Below are positions 1 to 6,662 of a DNA stretch of 6,978 bases, in pieces. Numbering within the stretch: the stretch's first letter is position 1; the number at the start of each line of letters is the position of its first letter. The translations under genes and the position numbers were made by a program. The notes below the pieces were generated by a model that saw only the letters and a program-made list of their open reading frames with translations, ran no database searches and was not told where the DNA came from. Origin of the DNA: JBCBRD01 sp039819885 (GTDB taxonomy: Bacteria; Pseudomonadota; Alphaproteobacteria; Rhizobiales; Hyphomicrobiaceae); contig JBCBRD010000174.1 in the NCBI GenBank assembly GCA_039819885.1, positions 1 to 6,978 on the forward strand. The letters are read 5' to 3'.

Positions 1-909
1 GATGCAGCTTTGACCACCTTCGTGGTGGATGGCGAAAACGTCGGCCTCTTCCACGCCGTCCGCACTGATGGCTTGGTCTGATGTGACATGTGCCAGTGCC
101 CATAGACGGTTGCGAAATTTAGCGGCGCGTTCGTATTCTAGATTTTCGGCGGCTTCTTGCATCAACTGCTGATACATCTGGCGTACGTTCTGGCTCTCGC
201 CGTTTAGAAAGCGCACACTTTCATCGACGAGTTTGCCGTAGTCTTCGATTGAGATTTCGCCGGTGCATGGGCCGGCACAGCGCTTAATCTGATAGAGCAG
301 GCAGGGACGTGTACGGCTCTCGTAAACGCTGTCGGAACATGTCCGCAACAGAAACGCGCGTTGCAACATGGTGATGGTGCGGTTGACGGCACCGGCCGAT
401 GCGAATGGTCCGAAATAGTTGCCCTTTCGGTTGCGCGCACCGCGGTGTTTTAGAATTTGCGGCGCATCATGATCGCGCGCTAGCAGGATGTAGGGGAACG
501 ACTTGTCGTCCCTCATGAGCACATTGAAGCGCGGTCGGAACCGCTTAATCAAGTTGGCTTCGAGGAGAAGTGCCTCGGCCTCGGTTCGGACTGTCACGAA
601 CTCCATGGAGGCGGTTGATGTGATCATGCGAGCGATGCGGTTGGTGTGGCCCCCAAGGCGCGCATAATTCGAGACGCGCGCTTTCAGTGAGCGCGCCTTG
701 CCCACGTAGATGACGTCACCATCGGTGTTGAGCATGCGGTATACGCCCGGTGAAGACGGTAGCGTTTTCAGATAGCCTGAAATGATTTCCGGACCGGTGC
801 GAATTGGCTCGGGCATGCCCTCGCTATCTGGCTGTGTTTCCGCTGGGGTAACAACGGTTTCGGCAACACCAACGCCGTCGCTTTCGTTGTTTTCAGTCTT
901 GTTCTCCAT
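1..909 (-). CDS. uvrC: UvrC, excinuclease ABC subunit C (N-terminal half, cut by window edge)
   Basis: UvrC is the cytoplasmic nuclease subunit of nucleotide excision repair; it joins UvrB on damaged DNA and cuts on both sides of the lesion. The visible 303 residues are read from ATG at 909 and stay open to base 1. Residues about 50-135 are a GIY-YIG nuclease domain: GVY (55-57), IYVGKA (67-72) with Tyr68 and Lys71, Arg78, and Glu117 in LLLEANLIK as the likely metal-binding glutamate. Cys191, Cys203, Cys211 and Cys215 have the 12-8-4 spacing of the iron-sulfur ligands known in E. coli UvrC. A UVR (UvrB-binding) helix pair lies at about 243-275. The RNase H-like nuclease and HhH domains must lie beyond the left edge. 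The first 40 residues are a polar, acidic extension before the conserved domain; no clear ribosome site precedes ATG 909, so ATG at 816 (residue 32) is an alternative start. The family assignment is certain. Confidence 0.97.
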   Translation of the reverse strand, partial: MENKTENNESDGVGVAETVVTPAETQPDSEGMPEPIRTGPEIISGYLKTLPSSPGVYRMLNTDGDVIYVGKARSLKARVSNYARLGGHTNRIARMITSTASMEFVTVRTEAEALLLEANLIKRFRPRFNVLMRDDKSFPYILLARDHDAPQILKHRGARNRKGNYFGPFASAGAVNRTITMLQRAFLLRTCSDSVYESRTRPCLLYQIKRCAGPCTGEISIEDYGKLVDESVRFLNGESQNVRQMYQQLMQEAAENLEYERAAKFRNRLWALAHVTSDQAISADGVEEADVFAIHHEGGQSCI

Positions 910-1042
910 GGCGGGCAGGATTGGGGGCTGATCACAGGTGCGTCAAGGTCCATGCTCATTTGCGCGCACAGGTGATTTTGCCTTACTTGCGCCGCCGCAT
1001 CCTGCAATCGGGAACAATCGATAGAGAATTCGCTTGGTGCGT
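910..1042. promoter_or_regulatory. Divergent intergenic region with paired CACAGGTG motifs
   Basis: This short gap separates uvrC (leftward) from the exported unknown (rightward), so it should hold both promoters. CACAGGTG occurs at 933-940 and again at 967-974, 34 bases apart. With flanks, 932-942 and 965-975 also form an imperfect inverted repeat (9 of 11 positions), so the pair could be read as direct or inverted operator half-sites. I see no convincing -35/-10 pair for either gene. No full alphaproteobacterial LexA box (GAAC-N7-GAAC or GTTC-N7-GTTC) is present. A regulatory role is inferred from position and repetition only. Confidence 0.3.
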
Positions 1043-2053
1043 ATGATGGTGGTTCGCCACGTTTTGATGATTTTACAATCCCTCCTGCGGCTTGCAGTCG
1101 GGTTTGCCCTGTTGTGCGGCCTTGCCGGTCCTACGGTTGCGCAGCATACGTTTCAGCTTCCGAACTCGGAGAGCAAGACACGCTTCACGAAGGCGGAGCA
1201 CGTGCTGTCGTTCATCAACGACTACCGTGAAAACAAGACCCCGGATGATATCCCGGAGTTGGTTCACGCGATGGTGCGACTAGGCGTGATCAGTGATCCT
1301 GAGAAGTCAGGCGTCTATACCGGTTTTCTCGCTGGCATCATCCAGGATAATCAAGTTCGGGCTCCTGAGTTGATCGGCAAAATGTTCCCAATGCCGCCGC
1401 CGCAACAGGTGGTGCTTATCAAAGCGATCGCCTATTCGGAATTGCCAAACTGGAAGCTGCTCCTGGAAGGTTTTGTTGAGCGCATGCCTGCCCGCAAAGT
1501 GCTGATCCATCGGTATCTTTATGGAGAGGCAACATCCTTGAGCGATTTGCCATTGGATGATGGGTTCACTCTTGATGTGTACTGGGGGCTGTATTTCGCA
1601 ACTGGCAATTGGGCGCCAGCTGCGCGGATCATCAACGCTCTGAAGTGGGCTGGTGAGAAGAACGATGTCGAGAAACTAACGATCGGATCCATGGCCAAGT
1701 GGACTTATGCCACCAATGCGACCCGGGACAAGAACCTGCTCGATCTTGCCAAACGCGAAATCAATCATCAACCTGAAGACGTGCGGCTGCATTTGCGCGA
1801 GGTGATTGATGCTGCTGAATTGTTCGAGACGCGAAAACTGCGCGAAAAGGCACTGAAATCCATTGATGAATTGCGCCAAAAGGGGCCGCAACGCGTTCGA
1901 GACATAAACACCTGGGGACAGGCTGGGCAGACGGCATTGGCACTTGGCTGTGTGGGTGCTGCAGCACTCGGCCAGGCTCAATTCGGTGTGCCGTGCGTGC
2001 TGGGTGGTGCTTTATCGTCCGCCGCACTCAAGTATCTCGTGCCGAAACCGTAA
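1043..2053 (+). CDS. Exported protein of unknown function, helical, with Gly/Ala-rich C-terminal hydrophobic segment
   Basis: I do not recognise a named family. The protein has 336 residues if read from ATG at 1043. TTG at 1034 (three residues longer) and ATG at 1046 are possible starts; AGAG at 1023-1026 suits the TTG start best by spacing, so the start is uncertain. The N-terminus is a signal peptide: basic residue, hydrophobic core about residues 6-27, and TVA-QH, suggesting cleavage after Ala33. The mature part (about 40-285) looks mostly alpha-helical, with repeat-like helical pairs and tryptophans in NWKLLLEG, VYWGLYFATGNW and LKWAGEK. The C-terminal segment at about 294-331 is rich in Gly and Ala, hydrophobic, and carries Cys303 and Cys318, so it could be a membrane hairpin or be joined by a disulfide. 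It diverges from uvrC and converges on the ParB-like gene, 34 bases away, so it is probably a single-gene unit. A periplasmic or membrane-anchored location is inferred. Confidence 0.85.
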   Translation: MMVVRHVLMILQSLLRLAVGFALLCGLAGPTVAQHTFQLPNSESKTRFTKAEHVLSFINDYRENKTPDDIPELVHAMVRLGVISDPEKSGVYTGFLAGIIQDNQVRAPELIGKMFPMPPPQQVVLIKAIAYSELPNWKLLLEGFVERMPARKVLIHRYLYGEATSLSDLPLDDGFTLDVYWGLYFATGNWAPAARIINALKWAGEKNDVEKLTIGSMAKWTYATNATRDKNLLDLAKREINHQPEDVRLHLREVIDAAELFETRKLREKALKSIDELRQKGPQRVRDINTWGQAGQTALALGCVGAAALGQAQFGVPCVLGGALSSAALKYLVPKP

Positions 2054-2054
2054 C

Positions 2055-2085
2055 ACCGGGTCCGATATGCACTTCTGAACCCGGT
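2055..2085. terminator. Possible bidirectional terminator between convergent genes
   Basis: A 7-bp inverted repeat, ACCGGGT at 2055-2061 and ACCCGGT at 2079-2085, encloses a 17-base loop in the 34-base gap between two convergent stop codons. On the plus strand it is followed by TCTTTA, a weak U tract; on the minus strand no U tract follows. The position is right for a shared terminator, but the long loop and poor tail make it a weak candidate. Confidence 0.35.
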
Positions 2086-2087
2086 CT

Positions 2088-2528
2088 TTACTGCGAGCTG
2101 GGGGCTTGCGGCTTGGTGGGTGTTTCGCCTTTGGCAAGCTTTGAATTGCTTGTGTCCGTCTCGTAGAGAAAGAACGTGATATCTCCGAGGTCTCGACGCC
2201 AAAGATTTGTCCAAAGTTCTTTTGAAACCCGCTGGGCTGCTGTCAATCGGTGCCCACCGTCTATGACGACCCAACGGCCTTTAGCACCAATGCGGCAAAC
2301 GATCGGATCGAGGCTGGAGTAGCCCTTGGCACGAATAGATCGCATCACGGTTTCAAGGCGTGGGCTTTCGTTTCTCACATCGTGCTTGAGCGGCAGTTGA
2401 TCGATCAGTTCAATTGGTACTTCGACCTCAGCCAATCCGTCGACAAACTCAATTTCACGCAAGTCGTCGAGCCTACGCACGCGATGGAGCTTGGGCGGAT
2501 TTTTCACCTCAATGTTTTTGAAGCGCAT
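2088..2528 (-). CDS. Small stand-alone ParB/sulfiredoxin-fold domain protein
   Basis: The 146-residue product matches the N-terminal fold shared by ParB partition proteins and sulfiredoxins. A typical ParB opening is seen at about 36-75 (VEVPIELIDQLPL, then a helix, then GYSSLDPIVCRI). The signature strand-loop-helix VVIDGGHRLTAAQ spans 87-99; GGHR sits where ParB has GERR and sulfiredoxin has GCHR. The sulfiredoxin catalytic Cys is absent (Gly instead), so peroxiredoxin repair is unlikely. There is no ParB helix-turn-helix or dimerisation domain, so it is not a chromosome-partition ParB. The tail from about 125 is polar and probably disordered. ATG 2528 is supported by GGAG at 2539-2542, ten bases upstream. 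It stands alone on its strand, separated from the glucosaminidase gene by a terminator. Members of this fold bind nucleotides (CTP or ATP), and some are nucleases or phosphotransferases; the actual role here is unknown. Confidence 0.8.
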   Translation of the reverse strand: MRFKNIEVKNPPKLHRVRRLDDLREIEFVDGLAEVEVPIELIDQLPLKHDVRNESPRLETVMRSIRAKGYSSLDPIVCRIGAKGRWVVIDGGHRLTAAQRVSKELWTNLWRRDLGDITFFLYETDTSNSKLAKGETPTKPQAPSSQ

Positions 2529-2674
2529 CGTGATGAAACTCCGTGGCGCCCACGAGCGGAAACCACGCTTTGTTGGGAGGTTGGTTCGTCAGTGTGTTTT
2601 GGTCGATATGCCTGCGTATGATCTTGCCCACACTCAAAGACCTAGCAAAGCTTTGAATGGCAATCGATCATAAC

Positions 2675-2707
2675 ACAAAAGCCTCTCGCACATGCGAGAG
2701 GCTTTGT
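2675..2707 (-). terminator. Rho-independent terminator of the glucosaminidase gene
   Basis: A perfect 12-bp stem pairs 2678-2689 with 2694-2705 around a four-base loop (2690-2693); its core is GCCTCTCGC/GCGAGAGGC. Read on the minus strand it is followed by TTTTGTGTT, a good U-rich tail, and it lies 45 bases past the stop of the gene at 2752-3999. On the plus strand the tail (TTTGTCATGTT) is poorer. No plus-strand gene ends nearby, so the minus orientation is preferred. Confidence 0.78.
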
Positions 2708-2751
2708 CATGTTGAAGCTTTTGATACGCCATCAATGGCGCGTGTGATGTC

Positions 2752-3999
2752 CTATTTTTCAGGGCACAACTTGAAGGCTTTGGCGAGTGCCGCCTTTGGG
2801 CTTCTAAATTCTTCTATCGTTTTGCCGCCTTTGGCGTAGGCCGAGATGTAGGCGTCCGCTTCTCGTTTTTCGCGGCCGGCGTTGACGTCCAGGACGGTAT
2901 AGTTCGTCACACCTTTTTTGACAGCCTTGATGATCAGGGCACGAGAGCCGCCGTAGCTGGCTTGCCAGACACGGCAAGAACCTGATGGGGCTGCGGCTGT
3001 GTCCGGGCTAAGTGTCGTCGTTCCCTGTGCGTCAGGTGCTTGTTTTTGAGAATTCGACTTCGTTCCGGCGGAGTTGTTGATCGCGTTCTTGAATGCACTC
3101 GGCGACAAACCGGCGATGCGCGTTTTTTCGACCTGCGTTTTTGGCGTCTTGGTGGTCGAGGAGCCGTTTAAGACCGTGAAATTCGCCTTCGGTGAATTTG
3201 CTGGTGCGGAGGCTGTGGCTCTTGCTGTTTTGGCACCAAGGCTGTCGCGAGTGGTGTTCGCGACCTTTTGAGCTGCGACCCTGGCGTTCGGCGTTGCTGC
3301 TGCCCGCGCATTGCTCGCGACTGTCTGACGTGCAGACGTGCCTCGCGCCTTCGCCAAGAGCTCGGGCTGCGGGTCAGCCGCGTTACAGTGGTTGTCATAG
3401 AACATGTCTGCAATCGCCTGAATGTCGCGTGCGTACCCGCGATCAGGTGGTGCCCACTTGCGGGTCAGTTGAGCGTACGTCATTGGGCCGCGAATTTTGG
3501 AGCGCCATTTGTCAAGGACGCGCCACTCTTGAACCTTGCGTGTTCGGTCGGCGACTGGATTGTCGATATAGGTGCCCGTGTACATCAAGATGTGTTCGAG
3601 ATGAGCGCGAACTCCATCTGAAACCGTTCTGAAATTCTCGCCACGCACTCCGCCGCCGGTCGCACCAAGGCCCGCAAAATTGTTTTGCGATGCCCGGACG
3701 TCGCCGGTGTATTTCAGGTAGTTGGTCTCGACGAGCATTTGGAAAAAGCCGTAGTCCCAACGCAGCCCCAAATCTTCGCCGTGGCGCATGTAGTCGACCG
3801 TGACGTTCGCGTATTTTCGCGGCAGACTCGGATAACGATTTTTTAGAAACGCCATGAGCCTTCCAGGCGTCACACACTGGGGAACAGCGTTTGAGCTGGT
3901 GGCGAGAATCGCTGGTAGATTTGCTGCTGACGATTGAGGTGCAGCCAGCGTGGACGCAAGGGCTGCAAGGAGGACTGCTTTAGCAATCGCGCTTTTCAT
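2752..3999 (-). CDS. Exported glucosaminidase (GH73-type peptidoglycan hydrolase) with disordered linker and C-terminal domain
   Basis: The product is a predicted periplasmic or secreted beta-N-acetylglucosaminidase that would cut peptidoglycan glycan strands. From ATG 3999 it has 415 residues and begins with a signal peptide (MKSAIAKAV, hydrophobic core, SSA-AN near residue 25). ATG 4074 would put 25 extra polar residues before that signal, so it is rejected; AAGG lies 11 bases before ATG 3999. Residues about 60-205 match the glucosaminidase fold: FFQMLVETNYLKYTGDV with Glu91 as the likely catalytic acid, then QNNFAGLGATGGGVRGE and DGVRAHLEHILMY. Residues about 215-340 are a linker rich in Ala, Thr, Ser, Asn and Lys, with no sign of fold. 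A compact domain at 342-415 begins with Cys342 and ends with Cys412; I do not recognise it. Cys42 and Cys205 could form a second disulfide, bracketing the catalytic domain. The gene has its own terminator and appears monocistronic. The hydrolase call is strong; substrate and partner are inferred. Confidence 0.88.
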   Translation of the reverse strand: MKSAIAKAVLLAALASTLAAPQSSAANLPAILATSSNAVPQCVTPGRLMAFLKNRYPSLPRKYANVTVDYMRHGEDLGLRWDYGFFQMLVETNYLKYTGDVRASQNNFAGLGATGGGVRGENFRTVSDGVRAHLEHILMYTGTYIDNPVADRTRKVQEWRVLDKWRSKIRGPMTYAQLTRKWAPPDRGYARDIQAIADMFYDNHCNAADPQPELLAKARGTSARQTVASNARAAATPNARVAAQKVANTTRDSLGAKTARATASAPANSPKANFTVLNGSSTTKTPKTQVEKTRIAGLSPSAFKNAINNSAGTKSNSQKQAPDAQGTTTLSPDTAAAPSGSCRVWQASYGGSRALIIKAVKKGVTNYTVLDVNAGREKREADAYISAYAKGGKTIEEFRSPKAALAKAFKLCPEK

Positions 4000-4373
4000 A
4001 GCTTGTTCAACCTTGGTGTTCTCCGGCGCATTTGCTCGTTCGCCATCTGCCCCTGTCAGAAGTGGCGAAAACATCTGCTTGTGACCAAGATGATGGATGC
4101 CAGTCTGTGCGGGGTTTAAGCGGTCGAAGCAGGCGTTCGGAACGCAAACTCACATGTTGAGAAGTGGTAAACAAATTGAGTTAACGCTTCGTATACGTCA
4201 CAGAGATTTTGGTTCTTCCCGTTGGGCATACTGTGCTGTGTGAATTGGGGCGGAGCTTGATCGAATTGTGGCAATCCGCAGGTTTTACATACTGGTTCTA
4301 CGTTTTCTGGGGTGAGTAAGGGCTCTCCCAAAAGTGCTTGATTGATTTGTGTGCCTGCATTGCAGAAAGCTTG
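4000..4373. other. Intergenic region without a credible gene
   Basis: This gap lies between the SDR gene and the glucosaminidase gene, both on the minus strand, so it should contain the glucosaminidase promoter and the end of the SDR transcript. A minus-strand frame at 4116-4331 is open but starts with TTG, has no ribosome site and resembles no known protein, so I do not call it. A short palindrome CGTATACG occurs near 4190. TATACG on the minus strand resembles a -10 element, but I find no matching -35. I see no clear terminator hairpin after the SDR stop. Confidence 0.5.
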
Positions 4374-5150
4374 TCAGAGCAGGTGTTGGCCGCCGTCTAA
4401 CGCGATCATCTGACCCGTCATCGCAGGTGTTTCAAGGATCAATTGAACACCTTTAGCGATTTCCTCGGGGCTTGCGCCGCGCAGTAACGGAACACTGGCA
4501 ACCTCGGCTGCAAAGTCAGCCTCTGTTTGATGGATGCTCTGCAAAACAGGGCCGGGACCGATTGCGTTTACGCGGATGCGCGGGGCCATTGCCATCGCCA
4601 TTGTTTGCGTTGCCGCCCAAAGAGCGGACTTGGAGACCGTGTATGAGAAGAACTCTGGCGTTAAGCGCCAAACCCGCTGATCGACTATATTTATGACATT
4701 GCCCGCTTGATCGTCTGGCAGTTGGCTCAAAAGCGCCTGCGCTAGGAAAACCGGTGACCTTAGGTTGATCGCCAGGTGTGCGTCCCAGAGGTCATGTTTG
4801 AGGTTTCCAATGGCGTCGTCCTCAAACAAAGATGCGTTGTTCACGAGGCATGTCAGTGGGCCCAGCTGATCATTGCAATTTTCAAACAATACGGCCGTTT
4901 CAGCTGTGTTCGATAGGTCGGCTGAGACGATGGCGGCGCGCTGGCCGTAGCTGACGATTTCGTTCCGTACGGCCTCTGCGGTGCCGTCATCCGATCGTAC
5001 GTGCAACGCCACGTCCCATCCGTTTTGCGCCAGATTGAGTGCGATCGCCCGCCCAATCCGCTTTGCTGCGCCGGTTACCAGTGCCGTTTTGACGTGGTTT
5101 GCTTCTTGTTTGGGGGCAACCTGGGGGGCGTTGTTGGATAACCTGGGCAT
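4374..5150 (-). CDS. SDR-family reductase with pteridine-reductase-type active site
   Basis: This 258-residue protein is a short-chain dehydrogenase/reductase, a cytoplasmic NAD(P)H enzyme. After a 20-residue polar lead, ALVTGAAKRIG (23-33) is the dinucleotide-binding loop, followed by DVALHVRS (46-53), which resembles the NADPH-selecting strand of pteridine reductase. NNAS is at 104-107 and YTVSK gives Tyr170 and Lys174. The usual catalytic Ser is not found; Asp157 in NIVDQ lies exactly 13 residues before Tyr170, as in trypanosomatid PTR1 (Asp181-Tyr194-Lys198) and as in FolM-type dihydromonapterin reductases. RIRVNAIGPGP (191-201) is the usual cofactor-binding turn, and the C-terminal GQMIALDGGQHL is typical. 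The likely substrate is a reduced or quinonoid pterin, but this is inferred from the active site and not proved. ATG 5150 is the only good start in frame; no strong ribosome site is seen. It faces away from the outer-membrane protein gene across a long gap. Confidence 0.93.
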   Translation of the reverse strand: MPRLSNNAPQVAPKQEANHVKTALVTGAAKRIGRAIALNLAQNGWDVALHVRSDDGTAEAVRNEIVSYGQRAAIVSADLSNTAETAVLFENCNDQLGPLTCLVNNASLFEDDAIGNLKHDLWDAHLAINLRSPVFLAQALLSQLPDDQAGNVINIVDQRVWRLTPEFFSYTVSKSALWAATQTMAMAMAPRIRVNAIGPGPVLQSIHQTEADFAAEVASVPLLRGASPEEIAKGVQLILETPAMTGQMIALDGGQHLL

Positions 5151-5626
5151 AAGATGTTGGCTTTCAAAGCTTCTGACTGCTGATTGGGATGCATGAATTC
5201 GATGTTGTATCGGGTCGATGCATATCCCGCCGGGATCGTGATCGGGTTGTTTTCTGGGAGCAAGAGCGAGTCTTAGTAAGGGATGGTCGCTGATTTGACC
5301 GACTCGTCGCTGGTTTTCAGCAAATCACTCCCGGCATTATTGTGTGAATTGATGTGCCATTGAGCAAAATGCGGCAAATCGTTAAAAAAAGGTTTGTTGA
5401 GCTCCTCGGCAAGTCAGCGAAAACTGCACAAAATCTAACCAAATAAGGCGTCACGTAACTGTTGTGCAACACGGATTGTGGCGCGGACACGCTCAGTCGC
5501 GAATGCTCTTGAGCCGCGGTGCTGTCTCGGGTCATCTACCGTCAACAGCGACAGGCGACGGACGACTTGTGCGGATTGAATGTTGGCTGGCGTGACGGGA
5601 TTTTGAACCTTTGGGGGTCTTAAGAC
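5151..5626. other. Long divergent intergenic region with inverted repeats
   Basis: No credible gene lies in these 476 bases between the SDR gene (leftward) and the outer-membrane protein gene (rightward). Frames at 5075-5263 and 5317-5535 (minus) have no recognisable product or ribosome site. Visible structure includes TGATTTG (5291-5297) paired with CAAATCA (5321-5327), enclosing a small GCTG/CAGC hairpin; ATCCC/GGGAT at 5224-5236; TGTTG-TG-CAACA at 5460-5471; and a run of seven A at about 5384-5390. Both leaders are therefore long and may be regulated, but no known riboswitch or sRNA can be named. Confidence 0.45.
5339..5367 (-). promoter_or_regulatory. Tentative sigma-70-like promoter for the SDR gene
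   Basis: On the minus strand, TTGCTC (5362-5367) and CACAAT (5339-5344) are separated by exactly 17 bases. They match the -35 and -10 consensus at three and four of six positions. Transcription would begin near 5332, just before the inverted repeat at 5291-5327, leaving a leader of about 180 bases before the SDR start. Matches of this quality occur by chance, so confidence is low. Confidence 0.25.
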
Positions 5627-6385
5627 ATGAAGATGACGACGAAACTGCTGTCGGCTTTTGGGGCCGGTGTAATTGCAACTGCAGCATTTGGCGGTGCCGC
5701 CGTCGCTCAGGACAAATTGGAATTCTCGGCAAACATCGGTGCCACTTCGGATTACATCTTCCGTGGTACATCCCAGAGTGCCGAAGATCCGGCTGTGTTT
5801 GGTGGGTTTGATGCAACGTACGGCATGTTCTACGCTGGCGTATGGGCTTCTAATGTGGATTTCGTGTTGGGTCCGGATGAGGGTCCAGACGACGGTGATG
5901 CATCTATCGAGGTTGATTTCTACGCCGGTATCGCCCCAAGTTACATGGGGGTCGATTTCGATCTGGGAGTGATCTACTACGCCTATCCAGGTGGTGACGA
6001 TGCTCCTGATGCCGAACTCGATTATGTCGAGATTAAGGGCGGTGCGAGCACGACAATTCAGAAGTTTTCTGTAGGTGGTACTGTGTACTACTCGCCTGAA
6101 TACACCGGTGAAGTCGGGCCTACCGTCGCAACTGAGCTGTCTTTGGGCTACGAGCTCCCAAAAACTTGGATCTTCACACCATCGATCACTGGTCTTGTTG
6201 GTGCCATCTACTTCGAGGACGACTCGAGCCTCGATTACTTCTGGTGGAATGCTGGTCTTGAGTTGGCTGTTGAGAATATTACTCTCGACTTCCGTTACCA
6301 TGACACTGATTTGGCTGAGGCAACTAGCCCAATCTTTAGCGGTGACGAGCGCTTCGTCTTCACTGCAAGCGTTTCTCTTCCATAA
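5627..6385 (+). CDS. Outer-membrane beta-barrel protein, Gcw_chp/TIGR02001 family
   Basis: The 252-residue product is exported and predicted to sit in the outer membrane. A classic signal peptide (MKMTTKLL, hydrophobic Ala/Gly core) ends in AVA-QD, giving cleavage after Ala27. The mature start has the family pattern NIGATSDYIFRGTSQS (37-51), then GGFDATYGMFYAGVWASNVD (59-78). Alternating polar and hydrophobic strands continue to the final TASVSLP. There is no cysteine. Acidic stretches at about 82-92, 123-132 and 197-203 fall between predicted strands and are probably loops. GGGGG at 5613-5617 is nine bases before ATG 5627; ATG 5633 is a less likely start. A strong terminator follows the stop, and the long upstream gap suggests a single-gene unit with its own control. 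The family has no settled function; transport or pore activity would be a guess. Confidence 0.93.
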   Translation: MKMTTKLLSAFGAGVIATAAFGGAAVAQDKLEFSANIGATSDYIFRGTSQSAEDPAVFGGFDATYGMFYAGVWASNVDFVLGPDEGPDDGDASIEVDFYAGIAPSYMGVDFDLGVIYYAYPGGDDAPDAELDYVEIKGGASTTIQKFSVGGTVYYSPEYTGEVGPTVATELSLGYELPKTWIFTPSITGLVGAIYFEDDSSLDYFWWNAGLELAVENITLDFRYHDTDLAEATSPIFSGDERFVFTASVSLP

Positions 6386-6415
6386 GCTAGACTGCACATT
6401 GATCTCCCGATCAGT

Positions 6416-6454
6416 GAGAGAGGTCGAGGTGAAAGCCCCGGCCTCTTTTTCTTT
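6416..6454 (+). terminator. Rho-independent terminator of the outer-membrane protein gene
   Basis: An 11-bp stem pairs 6419-6429 with 6436-6446 (one mismatch, A6427 with C6438, and one G-T pair) around the loop TGAAAG. It is followed at once by TTTTTCTTT (6446-6454). It lies about 33 bases after the stop at 6385. A smaller hairpin, TGATC/GATCA at 6400-6413, precedes it. This is a textbook terminator in the right place. Confidence 0.88.
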
Positions 6455-6662
6455 GGATAGGAGAGGTTTCAGACCGCTGCCGCGGCGGCTTGTCTGATCA
6501 GTATGGCAAGTGAAGATGCGGACCGATGTTGGTGCCCGGTCAGTATTGGCAGGTCTTCTCTGTCTTACCGCACCGATTTGAATGATCAATGGGATGAGTG
6601 CTGTCTTGTGGGTTGTGGCCCGACGTGCCGATTGAACCCGATCACCGGTTAGCAGATTACGG

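Noticed and set aside
1012..1026. Possible LexA (SOS) box upstream of uvrC
   Set aside because: GAAC at 1012-1015 is followed after seven bases by AGAG, not GAAC, so only a half-site exists.
2250..2621. Plus-strand 123-codon frame
   Set aside because: It is antisense to the ParB-fold gene, whose motifs and ribosome site are convincing; the plus frame has none.
2646..2655. Palindrome CAAAGCTTTG upstream of the ParB-fold gene
   Set aside because: It is only 10 bp and single-copy, with no promoter element placed sensibly around it; chance is likely.
3192..3632. Plus-strand 146-codon frame, rich in Arg and Cys
   Set aside because: It lies antisense within the glucosaminidase gene and has the unnatural composition of a shadow frame.
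4116..4331. Minus-strand 71-codon frame with a CxxC motif
   Set aside because: It begins with TTG, has no ribosome site, and one CxxC is not enough to support a gene; no family resemblance was seen.
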